A DNA stretch of 64,000 nucleotides from Sulfurisphaera ohwakuensis (GCF_009729055.1 NZ_CP045484.1:496001-560000), one strand, 5' to 3'. Positions 38,179 to 48,344 are shown, counted from the first letter of the stretch. The notes: a model not told the origin generated them from the letters alone. Numbers and translations: made by a program.

Positions 38179-38811
38179 TTAGTAAGCTGATTTTCTTAGA
38201 TAATGTCTAGTCACTAAAAATCCTACAATTCCTAAAATCAATGTAGGTAAAGATGCTGTAAATAGATTTCCATGAGTTAAATGTACATATGCAGTTAAAG
38301 AATCTACAAAACCTAGCGGTGCCACAGACAAGAGATACTTTATATCTTTTTTCCAGTAACTTAAATAAGCGCAAACACCCCAGCTATAATGAACTAAGAG
38401 AGAGCTACTTCTATCCATAATTTTTACCGCTATTAACATGAGCATAGGAAGATTCTCATTAGGTAAAAATACTGATTCTAACATCGGTATAAGACCTACT
38501 AAAACCCCATTCTCCCAGAATGCCAAAGACACTCCATAAGTTTGAGGATGCTTGTTAGTATATCTCACAAATAGATATGCAAATCCGGGCTCAGTTATTG
38601 CTGTTAGAAGTCCGTATACAAGATATGTTAATAACTGAGGTGTTTGGAAGAAATTCAGAAAAAAGAGTTGAATTATAGTCTTGCTAAAAATTGCTGAAAA
38701 ATAGGCTGCTGCAGCTATCATAAGGATCAAAAAGTTCCTTTTTACTAGAAATAAGGGAATAACACCAATTATAAAGGAAATTAGGGCTAAGATAAACGCA
38801 TCAATATACAT
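38179..38811 (-). CDS. Polytopic membrane protein, YhfC-like intramembrane-protease candidate
   Basis: 210 residues with seven hydrophobic segments. The sequence has AITEPGFAYLFVRY, FWENGVLVG and DRSSSLLVHYSWGV, an order of acidic and His-containing motifs resembling the YhfC/CAAX-protease-like families (EE..R, GHG..E, ER..H). Several of the usual residues differ, so activity is uncertain. It is 21 bases downstream of a wHTH regulator gene on the same strand and likely forms a two-gene unit with it. Confidence 0.5.
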   Translation of the reverse strand: MYIDAFILALISFIIGVIPLFLVKRNFLILMIAAAAYFSAIFSKTIIQLFFLNFFQTPQLLTYLVYGLLTAITEPGFAYLFVRYTNKHPQTYGVSLAFWENGVLVGLIPMLESVFLPNENLPMLMLIAVKIMDRSSSLLVHYSWGVCAYLSYWKKDIKYLLSVAPLGFVDSLTAYVHLTHGNLFTASLPTLILGIVGFLVTRHYLRKSAY

Positions 38812-38832
38812 AATGTACTGTGTATAATAGCT

Positions 38833-39351
38833 TTATTTAAGACTAGTTTTCGTTGATGAAAAGAGAAATTCTCTAGCTCTTTCTGTAATATTTTTAATTT
38901 CATCTAAGTTCTCCAGAATTGTATCAAAGTTTGCAAAAATATCTAATATAATAGCATAATCTATAGGATCTACATTAGAAGGTATATCATTGTATTTTAG
39001 CATTTTCTCTGCTATCTTTTCTCTAATTTTTTCCACACTTAGAAAAATCTCTCTCACTGTAGGGTCTTTTGGTGTAACATCTGGTGATAGCGTTAAGATA
39101 TAATACACAGCTTTAGCTCTATAGAACTTCACATTAAAATTTCCTCTTTTTTCAGTCCTCGTTACTTCGATCAAACCGTATTTTTCAAGTTTTCTTAACC
39201 TCCTCCATATTGTAGTTAACGGGATTTTCAACTTTTCAGATACTTGCGATGGGTTAAGTGAATTATGTATTAATAACTTTACAATTTCTATGTTAATAGG
39301 ATCTAGAAGAAGACTCCCTTGTTCTTTGTTTAATATCATTAATCTTTGCAT
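38833..39351 (-). CDS. Winged-helix transcriptional regulator (ArsR/TrmB-like)
   Basis: 172 residues. Residues 15-75 form a winged helix: LDPINIEIVKLLIHNSLNPS, EKLKIPLTTIWRRLRKLEKYG, LIEVTRTEKRGNFNVKFY. The C-terminal 100 residues are helical and may bind a ligand or dimerise. It probably regulates its own operon including the downstream membrane-protein gene. The non-coding 39352-39704 stretch lies upstream. Confidence 0.75.
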   Translation of the reverse strand: MQRLMILNKEQGSLLLDPINIEIVKLLIHNSLNPSQVSEKLKIPLTTIWRRLRKLEKYGLIEVTRTEKRGNFNVKFYRAKAVYYILTLSPDVTPKDPTVREIFLSVEKIREKIAEKMLKYNDIPSNVDPIDYAIILDIFANFDTILENLDEIKNITERAREFLFSSTKTSLK

Positions 39352-39409
39352 AATATATTTAATGAATATAAAAACTTTAAATTTTGATAGAGCTTAATAT
39401 CCTATAGGT

Positions 39410-39560
39410 TAAGGAGTAGGAAAGCTTTGTCAGGGTGTGGATAGCCTCCTACGGTTGCAAACTCAGGTCTGTTAGAACCATAGCATGTAGTGTCTCCCTA
39501 TATTTATATACTCCTTTGTTGAAACATTTTTATTGATGCTAATGGTGCTCTTCCCTAGCT
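39410..39560 (+). mobile_element. Possible relic of a TnpB-element left end
   Basis: GGTGTGGATAGCCTCCTACGG at 39435-39455 resembles GGGGATGGATAGCCCCCTTTG of the intact element's left hairpin, and AACATTTTTATTGATG near 39521 resembles its AACATTTTATTAATG start region. No tnpB frame follows. The remaining part of this 353-base gene-less interval (39352-39704) has nothing further that I recognise. Confidence 0.35.
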
Positions 39561-39704
39561 AAATGAGACTGTGGGAGAAGGAGAACTATCATCTCTCTTT
39601 TACGGGATCTGGAGGCATTATATGACAAAATAAACTACAAGCCTCGCCTTTTTACGATGAATCTCTCATAGATAAACCCTCAACTTCATACGAAGGCGAA
39701 AAAG

Positions 39705-40076
39705 TCAAATGAGTCTAAGCCCGTATTCTTCTAGTCTTCTAAAATGTTTCTTGTTGTTCGTTCTTAAAGCTAGGTTATTTGCTATACATATGGAAGCTAT
39801 GAGTAGATCGGGGTCTTCTACTAAATTTCCTTTTTTCCTTAGATCTGCATAAATTCTTGAAGCTATTTTTAAAGAACTATTATCTATACACAGTACGTTA
39901 AGATTAGCCTCAATCCAAACGTTAAACTCGTCTACATTTTTCCCTATAAATGCTAATCCCCTTAAGAACTCATAAAGATTAACACATGTAGTGTAATAAC
40001 CTATAATTTCTCTAGGGTCTCTCTTGAAAGAATCAATAAGTATATCAGTATCTAAGCAAATTCTCTCACTTTCCAA
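39705..40076 (-). CDS. vapC: VapC-type PIN-domain toxin
   Basis: 123 residues. PIN acidic residues are all visible: Asp9/Asp11 in CLDTDILID, Glu in NLYEFLRG near 35, Asp in DPDLLIASICIANN near 92, and the late RTNNKKHF. The domain is a magnesium-dependent RNase that in VapBC systems cleaves tRNA or rRNA. The gene overlaps the upstream antitoxin gene by 25 bases. Confidence 0.85.
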   Translation of the reverse strand: MESERICLDTDILIDSFKRDPREIIGYYTTCVNLYEFLRGLAFIGKNVDEFNVWIEANLNVLCIDNSSLKIASRIYADLRKKGNLVEDPDLLIASICIANNLALRTNNKKHFRRLEEYGLRLI

Positions 40077-40273
40077 TTCTTCCTATCCTCCAGTACTAGC
40101 TTTTTCAGTGTTTCCGCTTCCTCCTCAGTTAACGTTGGTGCATTCTCCTCCTTAAATACTTCTTGGAAAAATTCATCCCAGGTTAAAGGCTTATCCAACT
40201 TAATCTCCATTTCTTTTTTCTTCCTTTCAAGCAGTTCTTTGATCTCTTTGCTAACACTTATTGTAGATTTCAT
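40052..40273 (-). CDS. vapB: VapB-type antitoxin
   Basis: 73 residues: MKSTISVSKEIKELLERKKK is a ribbon-helix-helix/CopG-like N-terminus, followed by an acidic helical tail (EEENAPTLTEEEAETL-like) that would wrap the VapC toxin. The arrangement, overlap and size are those of VapBC pairs. It should bind its own promoter. Confidence 0.75.
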   Translation of the reverse strand: MKSTISVSKEIKELLERKKKEMEIKLDKPLTWDEFFQEVFKEENAPTLTEEEAETLKKLVLEDRKNWKVREFA

Positions 40274-40525
40274 ATGTAATTATATAATTACATAATTATA
40301 TAAGTTTAATGAAGATGAAACCGATAATCTCAAGATAGATGGTGATATGACAAACTAAAAGGATTAGATTAGCAAGAAGTATAATAAAATCTCTTTAATA
40401 AAGAACTAAAGTTGTTATAAGGATAACCTAATTCAAATTATTGCAAAGAAATACAATGTAAGTTTTTTCTACATACTCTTCCAAAACCCGTTAACACTTA
40501 AAATATGTTAATCATACTATATCTA

Positions 40526-40894
40526 GTGAAGAGAGTAGAGGATTGGTTAAAGCAAGCTGAGAGGGACTTAGAAGAAGCTCGTTATGCAAGGTCTGGAGGA
40601 TACTATGAGCTTGCATGCTTTCTTTCTCAACAATGTGCAGAAAAAGCAGTTAAAGGCTTATTACAGTTTCAAGGTATCGAAAAAAGAGGCCATTCGATAT
40701 CTCACTTATTAACAAATCCGCCTGCAGATATTTTGCAATGTGCGATCTTTCTCGATAAGCAATACACTCCTTCACGTTATCCGGATGTTTATTATGAGGG
40801 ATCACCATACGAATATTACACCGAGAAAGATGCAGATGAATGCATAAATTGTGCGATTAAAATACTTAATTGGGTAAAGGGACAAATAAAATGA
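40526..40894 (+). CDS. HEPN-domain protein (toxin candidate of HEPN-MNT pair)
   Basis: From GTG at 40526 the protein has 122 residues: KRVEDWLKQAERDLEEAR, GGYYELACFLSQQCAEKAVK, then KRGHSISHLL with R-x5-H, a catalytic HEPN motif, and the family C-terminus. An in-frame ATG at 40505 would add seven hydrophobic residues not seen in the family. It overlaps the MNT gene start by 4 bases (ATGA). This is the working counterpart of the decayed pair at 11.1-11.7 kb. Confidence 0.8.
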   Translation: MKRVEDWLKQAERDLEEARYARSGGYYELACFLSQQCAEKAVKGLLQFQGIEKRGHSISHLLTNPPADILQCAIFLDKQYTPSRYPDVYYEGSPYEYYTEKDADECINCAIKILNWVKGQIK

Positions 40895-41244
40895 AATTGA
40901 TAATCCTTTTTGGTTCTAGGGCTAGGGGCGATTACACAGAGAGTAGTGATTATGATGTATTAGTAGTGGATAATGAAATACCCGAAGATCCTAGGAATGT
41001 TTCTAATGATCTTTATCTTCAAATAATGAGAATGTTTCCCGGTGAAGTTGACCCAGTCTTCATGAATACCAATGTATTTCTTAAGAAGTTAATTGAGGGA
41101 ATTCCATTCGTTCTTCAAATTATTGAAGAAGGGAAAGTAATTGAGAAGGATGAAGAATTCTGGAGGCAAGTTATAGAAATATACAACAAGGTAAGACCAT
41201 TATGGGATAGAAAAGGAAATACGTGGATAAGAAAATCATCTTAG
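40891..41244 (+). CDS. MNT-type nucleotidyltransferase (antitoxin candidate)
   Basis: 117 residues from ATG 40891. The minimal nucleotidyltransferase motif GSRARGDYTESSDYDVLVV is complete (G-S-x-A-R-G, D-x-D). Such proteins adenylylate the HEPN partner to neutralise it. Coupled to the HEPN gene by an ATGA overlap. An earlier in-frame start at 40870 is less likely. Confidence 0.8.
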   Translation: MKLIILFGSRARGDYTESSDYDVLVVDNEIPEDPRNVSNDLYLQIMRMFPGEVDPVFMNTNVFLKKLIEGIPFVLQIIEEGKVIEKDEEFWRQVIEIYNKVRPLWDRKGNTWIRKSS

Positions 41245-41718
41245 TGGCAGTTGTTCTAATTTTCCTCAGTAATACGAAATTCCCGATACTACCGATAAAG
41301 TTTTTAGTTTGGCGTTTGGTTAATAACGAAATGTGAGAAGGAATTCCTCAAATTAACTCAAATATGTTTATGGAGTACACTAGATTTGATGAAAATCTTT
41401 AAGCCACGTTAAAGTAGAATAACTGCTAATCTTAGTAAAATTTATTAACGCTTATGGAAAATGTATATTCTTAACTAACACATCTATTTTCGTAATTAAT
41501 TAAGATTAGATTCTAATTTCATAACGTTAATGTATACGCTCATAGTATATTTAAGACTTTTAAAAACTAATTAGAAATTTTGTTCTTAGTTATATGTGCA
41601 TTATTAGTATTATACCTATTAATTTACAAATTAATGTTATAAAAAATGATTTGGTGTTTTATTATGTTTCAAGTTTACATGAGATTTAAATGCTTTATGC
41701 TTTTTTCTCCTCAATCGT
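41245..41718. other. Gene-less stretch after the HEPN-MNT pair
   Basis: 474 bases with no open frame, hairpin or RNA that I can support; very AT-rich with long A/T runs. Confidence 0.4.
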
Positions 41719-43059
41719 TTATTTGCTATATTTCAATGAAGATTTTACAACCTCATCAAGTTCTTTTCCTTTAGTTTCTGGTACGAATAACATTGTTATT
41801 AAACTAGATAAAAACGCTATACCAGCATAAACACCTACCATTGCCCCTAAGCCTACAATATTGACTAGCGATGGGAATAAGGAAATTACAGTAGCTGAAG
41901 CAAATCTATCAACAGCAACGCTTATTGCCTGTCCAGTTCCTCTAACTTTCGTATAAGTTAACTCTGGAGTTACCATAGCTGAACCAATTATTGAAGCTGG
42001 TCCTATCGCAGAGAAGAAGTAGTTTAACATGTAAAATGAAAAGCCTAAAAGTGCAGCTTCTCCAACCAATTCCTTCATTGGCTTAAATCCGAATAAGTAG
42101 GGATCTAATAGTAAAAGTGAATACATAACTAACCATAAAGCAACTCCAGCATAACCAATTGTTATCAATATCTTTCTTCCTACTTTATCAATAAGGTAAA
42201 TACAAAGTAACTGCCCCGGTATTCCAGCAAAGAATTGTGCAACATAAGTGAAGGTTATTGGTGTTAAACCTAAGTTTGATGCAATTACAATAGGTCCGTA
42301 AATTGCGAATGTTGAAGAGTAAATATCATATAGTAACCATAGGACTGAAGCAACAATAATAAATGGTAAAGATGCCTTTAGTCTATTTATAAACTTCTCC
42401 TTATCTACATTTATTCCTAAAAGCAAGCCGTAGTTGGTTTTAATTTTCTGTAATTCATTTTCATCTGGTTTAACTTTCGTTAGAAATTGTAAGGTTTCTG
42501 TGAGTTTTCTTCTCGCCATTATTACTGAAATTGCTGGAATAGCCCCAACTCCTAATACAACCCTCCAAACTAAACTTGAAGGCAGGAAAATCGAGGAAAT
42601 TTGATCTACAAAAGCTGCAAATACTGCTCCTAAACCCCATAACACAGCGAAAGTTATGACCATTAGTTTGCCCCTATTTTTAGCCTCAGCGTTTTCAGCA
42701 ACAATTATCGGTGATAATACATAATCTGCACCAATGCCCATTCCCAATAGCAGACGTGAAACAAACAATTCAACATAGTTTTGAGATATAGCCTGAGCAA
42801 TAGCTCCTATACTCATTAGCGTAACGTCTATTCCATACATTCTTTTCCTTCCTTTAAAATCAGAGAGAATTCCAAAGAGTATTGCAGCAATACCAGCACC
42901 AAAATACGACCCAGCAACTAATATTCCTTCAGTAACTGAGTTCAGTGATATATAATTTGATATTAAGTATATTGTCAAAGAAAGGGAGTAAAGATTATAA
43001 CCATCAGTAAATACTCCCATACCGGAAACCAAAACTGATGTCCAGCTGAGTCTCATCAC
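41719..43059 (-). CDS. MFS transporter, sugar/metabolite:proton symporter type
   Basis: 446 residues (ATG 43056 is the likelier start), twelve transmembrane helices. MFS motifs: [17 protein letters not shown] near 62-78 (motif A), [30 protein letters not shown] near 102-131, and [11 protein letters not shown] near 429-439, the sugar-porter-like C-terminal signature. The substrate is unknown; related Sulfolobales proteins move organic acids or sugars. Confidence 0.85.
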   Translation of the reverse strand: MMRLSWTSVLVSGMGVFTDGYNLYSLSLTIYLISNYISLNSVTEGILVAGSYFGAGIAAILFGILSDFKGRKRMYGIDVTLMSIGAIAQAISQNYVELFVSRLLLGMGIGADYVLSPIIVAENAEAKNRGKLMVITFAVLWGLGAVFAAFVDQISSIFLPSSLVWRVVLGVGAIPAISVIMARRKLTETLQFLTKVKPDENELQKIKTNYGLLLGINVDKEKFINRLKASLPFIIVASVLWLLYDIYSSTFAIYGPIVIASNLGLTPITFTYVAQFFAGIPGQLLCIYLIDKVGRKILITIGYAGVALWLVMYSLLLLDPYLFGFKPMKELVGEAALLGFSFYMLNYFFSAIGPASIIGSAMVTPELTYTKVRGTGQAISVAVDRFASATVISLFPSLVNIVGLGAMVGVYAGIAFLSSLITMLFVPETKGKELDEVVKSSLKYSK

Positions 43060-43161
43060 TGAATAAGTAAATACTCGAGTATAAAAATTTTAATTAAAAA
43101 TTTGAGGTAAAAGAAAAGTAATTACAGTAATGAATAGCTGTTCAATCACCTTTATTATTTT

Positions 43162-44592
43162 GTGACTCTAATTACTCATGTGTTAGTGAGAAAACCAATA
43201 AGGATGTTATCTGGTGTTACAATAGTCTCTGTTATGACTCATCCTCATAGATGTCCTCACGGTAAATGCATATTTTGTCCCGGTGGTGTAGAATACGGGA
43301 CTCCACAAAGTTATTATGGTAATGAGCCCACATTAATGAGGGCTATAGAAAACAATTATGATCCATTTTATCAAGTTCATTCTAGGTTAAAACAATACGA
43401 AGCAAATAGCCATATTCCTAGTAAAGTCGAGTTAATAATAATGGGCGGAACTTTTCTTTCTACACCTATTGATTACCAAGAATGGTTCGTTTCACAAGCA
43501 CTAGAAGCAATGAACAGATACCCCTCTGACGAAAAACCTAAATTCGTTTATTTAGAGGACGCACAGTTAAGAAATGAAACAGCAAACGTAAGATGTGTAG
43601 GGATGACTGTTGAAACAAAACCAGATTGGGCTAAGGAATGGCATGCTGACCAAATGTTAAGATTAGGAGCAACTAAAGTGGAATTAGGTGTACAAACAGT
43701 TTATGATGATATATTGAAAAAAACTAATAGAGGGCATACAGTTAAAGACTCAATAGAGGCAACTAGGATCCTAAAGGATGCTGGTTTCAAAATTGTGTAT
43801 CACATTATGTTAGGTTTACCTGGGGCAGATCCAGATAGGGATTTAGAAGCTTTTAGAACACTATTTGAAGACCCAGATTTTAGACCAGATATGCTAAAGA
43901 TTTATCCAACCCTAGTTGTTGAAACTGCTCCTTTAGCTGAACTTTGGAAGAGAGGATTTTATAAACCTTATGATACTGAAACGTTAGTTGAATTAATTTC
44001 TGAAATGTACAGATATATTCCCCCATGGGTTAGGGTAATGAGGATACAGAGAGATATTCCAGCAAATATTATTCTTGACGGTAATAAAAAGGGAAACTTA
44101 AGAGAACTAGTAGAGAAGAGGGTAAAAGAAAAAGGTATTAAGAATAATGAAATTAGGTTTAGAGAAGTTGGAATAAGGTGGTTCCATGATGGTATTTTAC
44201 CAAAAGAACCAAAATTAAAGAAGATTGAATATGAAGCAAGTGAGGGCACTGAAGTTTTTCTCTCTTTTGAAGATGATGATGGTATTTTAATTGGTTATTT
44301 GAGATTAAGGTATCCTTCTGGTAAAGCTCACAGACCGGAAATTAATTCAAAGACTACGATTGTTAGGGAGTTGCATGTATATGGTCCAGAAGTCCCAGTG
44401 GATATGTTAGATGATTTTTCTTTCCAGCATAAAGGTTATGGAAGTAAACTATTAATGGAGGCAGAAAGGATTTCGGTGGATGAATTCGACGCTAAAAGGA
44501 TTTTAGTTCTTTCGGGAATAGGTGCGAGAGAATACTACAAGAAAAAAGGATATTATAAGTACGGTCCTTATATGGCAAAAGACCTATCGTAA
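43162..44592 (+). CDS. elp3: Elp3 tRNA U34 carboxymethyl-modifying radical SAM/GNAT enzyme
   Basis: 476 residues, GTG start. Radical-SAM cysteines C31-x4-C36-x2-C39 lie in HPHRCPHGKCIFCPGG; the barrel follows (MGGTFLSTP, TVETKPDW, LGVQTVYDD). The C-terminal GNAT acetyltransferase domain spans about 370-476 (HKGYGSKLLMEAE, ILVLSGIGAREYYKKKGY). It acetyl-modifies U34 of tRNA to cm5U in archaea. Its last 9 bases overlap the convergent HEPN gene. Confidence 0.92.
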   Translation: MTLITHVLVRKPIRMLSGVTIVSVMTHPHRCPHGKCIFCPGGVEYGTPQSYYGNEPTLMRAIENNYDPFYQVHSRLKQYEANSHIPSKVELIIMGGTFLSTPIDYQEWFVSQALEAMNRYPSDEKPKFVYLEDAQLRNETANVRCVGMTVETKPDWAKEWHADQMLRLGATKVELGVQTVYDDILKKTNRGHTVKDSIEATRILKDAGFKIVYHIMLGLPGADPDRDLEAFRTLFEDPDFRPDMLKIYPTLVVETAPLAELWKRGFYKPYDTETLVELISEMYRYIPPWVRVMRIQRDIPANIILDGNKKGNLRELVEKRVKEKGIKNNEIRFREVGIRWFHDGILPKEPKLKKIEYEASEGTEVFLSFEDDDGILIGYLRLRYPSGKAHRPEINSKTTIVRELHVYGPEVPVDMLDDFSFQHKGYGSKLLMEAERISVDEFDAKRILVLSGIGAREYYKKKGYYKYGPYMAKDLS

Positions 44593-44940
44593 AGAGTTGA
44601 TAATGCTTTCTACAAACGATATTATTTCCTTAGCGTCATCCCTAGAAATGCTTATGAGGGACGAATATCTAAACATAATTCTTATTTGATCTAATGCCTT
44701 TATAATTCTCCTATTCTTTCTAAATTCGCTTATCTTATTATCATGTCTTTCAAGAATTCTTAAAAGTCCATCAAAGTCTAAATACCACGGTATAGCTACT
44801 TCATGGTTAATTAAGCAAGTAACTAGATATAAGTAAAGAGCTTCTTCAGCTAATACAGAGGCTATGTCATAAAAACCATGTTCAAAGTTAAGCTTAGATG
44901 CATTTAAGTACTCTAGTGCCTTATTTCTATGTTCTTCCAT
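44584..44940 (-). CDS. HEPN-domain protein, not paired with MNT
   Basis: 118 residues from ATG 44940, which has a GGGGAG ribosome-binding site five bases upstream; an in-frame TTG at 44952 is therefore unlikely. The helices EHRNKALEYLNASKLNFEHG and IASVLAEEALYLYLVTCLI and the late RYSSLISISRDDA segment are the COG2250 HEPN pattern. It directly follows the 2-hydroxyacid dehydrogenase gene and is likely translated from its mRNA. The catalytic R-x4-6-H is not evident, so a binding role is likelier than RNase. Confidence 0.7.
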   Translation of the reverse strand: MEEHRNKALEYLNASKLNFEHGFYDIASVLAEEALYLYLVTCLINHEVAIPWYLDFDGLLRILERHDNKISEFRKNRRIIKALDQIRIMFRYSSLISISRDDAKEIISFVESIINSLR

Positions 44941-44952
44941 AAGTCTCCCCAA

Positions 44953-45846
44953 CTAGATATAATCCTCAATTTTCACTTTATTTTCTCCCTCTCCTTCATT
45001 AAGTATTCTGTAAACATTTTTGCATGCTTGTATAAGTGCATTCTTTAATACTCTTTCATTTGCCGTAGCTCCAGCTATGTGAGGAGTTCCTGTAAAGTTC
45101 TCTAACTCCCACAGTTTAGAGGTAGAAAAATTCTCCTTTCCATTAACTCTCCAAAAAACATCAGTACCAAACCTTACTCCAGGTTTTTCCTTCAAAATCC
45201 TATATATATCATCTTCTACGACAGTCTCAGCTCTACCTACATTTACAATTATACATTTTTCCTTAACTTTTGATAGAACAGAGTAATTCAGTATACCTCT
45301 AGTCTCTTTATTTAATGGAAGTGTATCAACTATAACATCTGCCCTTCCTATAACTTTTTCAAGATCCTTCAGTGAATATTTTTCATCATAATAAGTTCCT
45401 TTAAATGATCTTGATACACCAATGACATACATATTAAAACCTAGCTTTGCTATTTTTGCTACTTCAGATCCTATGCCACCAGCACCTAGAATTAGTATTG
45501 TAGAATTATTCAAGGGATACGTTTCAACTCTTTTTTTCACTCCAACACCCTTAGCTAATGCTAAAATAAGTGCAAAAGCGTGCTCAGCAACTGATATAGA
45601 ATAAGCCCCCGCATTTGAATACAGTAATTGATCTTTCTTTAATAGTTCAAAAGGAAAATCATCAACTCCTGCTGAAAAAGTTTGAATTATTTTTACTTTT
45701 TCAGCTTTAGGTAAAATTTCTCTAGCTTGAGATGGCCAAAGCATTATAATTTCAGCATTTCTTATATCATCTTCTGTAATACCTTCATCTTTTACTGGGA
45801 TTAATCTCTTACATTCCTCGGGTAATTTGACTGTAGAAATAATCAT
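44953..45846 (-). CDS. D-isomer-specific 2-hydroxyacid dehydrogenase
   Basis: 297 residues. NAD-binding ILGAGGIGSEVAKIAK near 118-133, ADVIVDTLPLNKETRG near 167-182, the catalytic Arg in NVGRAE near 200, and catalytic His in GTPHIAGA near 259. The family oxidises or reduces 2-hydroxy/2-oxo acids with NAD(P)H. The N-terminal substrate domain is shorter than in phosphoglycerate dehydrogenase. The gene is divergent from an amino-acid permease and is followed by an HEPN gene. Confidence 0.85.
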   Translation of the reverse strand: MIISTVKLPEECKRLIPVKDEGITEDDIRNAEIIMLWPSQAREILPKAEKVKIIQTFSAGVDDFPFELLKKDQLLYSNAGAYSISVAEHAFALILALAKGVGVKKRVETYPLNNSTILILGAGGIGSEVAKIAKLGFNMYVIGVSRSFKGTYYDEKYSLKDLEKVIGRADVIVDTLPLNKETRGILNYSVLSKVKEKCIIVNVGRAETVVEDDIYRILKEKPGVRFGTDVFWRVNGKENFSTSKLWELENFTGTPHIAGATANERVLKNALIQACKNVYRILNEGEGENKVKIEDYI

Positions 45847-45910
45847 TATTAATAAATTAGCATAAACATATTTATTTGGAAATAGAACTTAAAAATTTAT
45901 AAACTAGAAT

Positions 45911-45948
45911 TATATTCGTCGAACATAAGTTCGCTTTATATATTCGTC
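45911..45948. promoter_or_regulatory. Operator-like repeats around the amino-acid permease promoter
   Basis: Direct repeat TATATTCGTC occurs at 45911-45920 and 45939-45948. Between them the palindrome CGAAC-N4-GTTCG (45920-45933) ends one base before the TATA box TTTATATA (near 45935-45942), which is about 26 bases before ATG 45964. A dimeric regulator bound here would cover the TFB/TBP site. The regulator is not identified. Confidence 0.55.
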
Positions 45949-45963
45949 CGAGAATTAAGACTC

Positions 45964-47493
45964 ATGGCACAAAGGAAATTATTCCTTAGAGAGAGTTCCG
46001 GATTAGTAAAGAATGCTTCTCTCAAAGATTTAGTTATGCTTAACGTAGCTAATATGGGTGCGGGTTTAGCCGTATTTGAGGGTATTTCACCTTATGTAGT
46101 TCAAGGTTCCTTACTTTGGCTAGCAAGCTTAATAACATTTTTAATAACCTTACCTCTAGTGTTTACTTATACGTACTTACTGTTAAAAATGCCAAGAACT
46201 GGTGGGGATTATGTTTGGATTTCTAGAAAATTAAACGGAGCTATAGGCTCTATAATGGGTGTTGCATTTGCTTTTAACATGCCACCTTACTTTGCCTTAT
46301 CAGCATTCTTCTCCGTAGCCTCAATTAACTTAGTATTCTTAGAACTAGGAACACTTCAACATATTTCCTCTTTAATATATTTGGCAAATAACGTTTTTGT
46401 AAACCCTTACGGCGTTTTAACACTTTCACAAGAACTATTGTTTTATGCTTTAGCTGCAATCTCTTTCCTGATAATTATTCTTGTCAACATATTTAGGCCA
46501 AAGTGGGGTTTTACATTAACTACAATTTTAGGAATAATATCTTCACTAACCCTCATAATTGCTATGATTGTTGTAGCAGTTAACATACCAGACTTTCATC
46601 AGAGAATACCGCAATTTTTAACAACTTTTAACATAACTGGCACAATAACTCCTTTCCACTTTAGCTTACCAGCAACACTTTACATGGTACCATTCTTCAT
46701 GTCTTATGCATATATCTGGCTTTATGCTGGTCCAGCAGTTGCTGGTGAAGCAAAAGAAGGATCGTTAAAACTTAATCTAATTTTAGGCAGTGTATTAACG
46801 TTTATAATGATAACTTTTCCATTCTTGATTATGGATTTAGCTGCCGGTCCAGCATTTAACCTTGCCTATTATCCGTCATTTACTTACAACTTCTGGAGTG
46901 TTGCAATTTATTTAGCATCAAATCCAATAATTCAGTGGATTTTAGGAATCGGTTTAATAGCCTGGAATTACTTTATAATGGCTTTTGGTGTCGTAGTTTT
47001 TGCTAGATATATTTTTGCCTTTTCCTTTGATAGATTATTTCCTGCAATTTTTGCTAAACTTAATAAGTATTCTTCACCAGTTTATGCCCATATACTTGAT
47101 TTAATATCTACACTAGCTTTTTTGGCTTTACCATTAATTTCTCCAAGCGGTGCGTTAGCACTTTATTCTTATACTCCATTAGCTATTGCTTATCTTTTTA
47201 TCGTATCCTTAGCTGGAATAAAAGTGGGTTTGAACGATAACGATATAAAACTTCTTACAATGAGCATAATTTCTGCAGTAATAATGGCTGTTGTAGAGGC
47301 TGCGTTGTTAATACCCAGTAACAATTACTCTTTCAGTGTTGTATCAAGTTCTGGAGTAAATTGGATTGCAACTGCTTATATAATTTCTCTCGTAGGTTTA
47401 GGAGTAATATCGTACTTTTTAGCTAAATATTATAGGATGAAAAAAGAAGGAATAGATATATCACTTATATACAAGGAAATCCCACCGGAATAA
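45964..47493 (+). CDS. APC-superfamily amino-acid permease
   Basis: 509 residues, twelve helices. The start [24 protein letters not shown] and the [14 protein letters not shown] loop near 77-90 are APC family features, as is [12 protein letters not shown] near 256-267. It is a secondary transporter, probably for amino acids or polyamines. Transcription from the operator-bearing leaderless promoter is likely. No enzyme gene downstream suggests the substrate. Confidence 0.85.
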   Translation: MAQRKLFLRESSGLVKNASLKDLVMLNVANMGAGLAVFEGISPYVVQGSLLWLASLITFLITLPLVFTYTYLLLKMPRTGGDYVWISRKLNGAIGSIMGVAFAFNMPPYFALSAFFSVASINLVFLELGTLQHISSLIYLANNVFVNPYGVLTLSQELLFYALAAISFLIIILVNIFRPKWGFTLTTILGIISSLTLIIAMIVVAVNIPDFHQRIPQFLTTFNITGTITPFHFSLPATLYMVPFFMSYAYIWLYAGPAVAGEAKEGSLKLNLILGSVLTFIMITFPFLIMDLAAGPAFNLAYYPSFTYNFWSVAIYLASNPIIQWILGIGLIAWNYFIMAFGVVVFARYIFAFSFDRLFPAIFAKLNKYSSPVYAHILDLISTLAFLALPLISPSGALALYSYTPLAIAYLFIVSLAGIKVGLNDNDIKLLTMSIISAVIMAVVEAALLIPSNNYSFSVVSSSGVNWIATAYIISLVGLGVISYFLAKYYRMKKEGIDISLIYKEIPPE

Positions 47494-47534
47494 GTGAAAT
47501 TCTTTTTTAAGTATTACTTAGCAAAATTAGAATC

Positions 47535-48104
47535 ATGCTAAGTATCACCCTCACAGTAAATAAACTTTCAGCATTATCGTATTTATCAAATGTGAAGGTA
47601 CTTGAAAATTTTAAGATAAAAGTGCTTAATGAGTACGAAGTTGAGATTGATGACAAAAAATATGATATAAAAAAGAAGACAAGTTTAACAGAGGTTATAT
47701 ACAATTTTGAGAAAAACTCTTTCTTTGGTAAGAAGAATATGCACTTAAAATTCTCCATCTTACCTAGGAAAGATGGAGTAACTATTTCTATTGATGGTGA
47801 CACTAAACTTCTTGAAAGATTTGACGAAAAGAGTTTTATAAATGGTATAATGGTTGAGGATGCAGAAAAAGTAGCATCTTCTAAAACTTTGATGACTTTA
47901 AGGGTAAAAAGAGATGATATAAGTGAAGTTATAAATATGGCATTAAGCAAAAGTATAAATTCTACTTTACTTTTATGGTTATCATCGGAAAATAAATACG
48001 TAAGAATGAAAATTAAGAATGGAGAATTAGTAGAAAAGGTAGGAGAATTCTCTATTCTTGGAGAAAATGTTGACGTTCTAATCAAACAGTTAGCAGTAAC
48101 TTAG
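47535..48104 (+). CDS. Hypothetical protein
   Basis: 189 residues, not recognised: mixed strands and helices (TLTVNKLSALSYLSNVKVL, VTISIDGDTKLLERFDEKS, NMHLKFSILPRKDG), Lys/Glu-rich, no signal. Two further strand-rich repeats lie in the C-terminus (RMKIKNGELVEKVGEFSI). The open frame on the opposite strand (47507-48085) is a hydrophobic, Phe/Ser-rich shadow. Confidence 0.6.
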   Translation: MLSITLTVNKLSALSYLSNVKVLENFKIKVLNEYEVEIDDKKYDIKKKTSLTEVIYNFEKNSFFGKKNMHLKFSILPRKDGVTISIDGDTKLLERFDEKSFINGIMVEDAEKVASSKTLMTLRVKRDDISEVINMALSKSINSTLLLWLSSENKYVRMKIKNGELVEKVGEFSILGENVDVLIKQLAVT

Positions 48105-48344
48105 TACATCCCTCCCCACCTCATAAAATTTGTCATTTAAAATGTCTCTATTACCTTTTAAGGAGTTTTTGAAATAAACCATCAATTTTATAATCTCAGT
48201 TATTATTTAATATACTTTCCACAATAATACTTAAAAACTTTTTAATGAACCATCAATGATATTATACACTATTTATAATTATTGAATTAAATCGAACGCA
48301 ATTTTACTATATTGTTTAATAAATCATAAAAAAGGCTAACGAGA

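Noticed and set aside
47507-48085. Minus-strand open frame of 192 codons
   Set aside because: It is a Phe/Ser/Leu-rich shadow of the plus-strand gene 47535-48104, which has a more natural protein composition.
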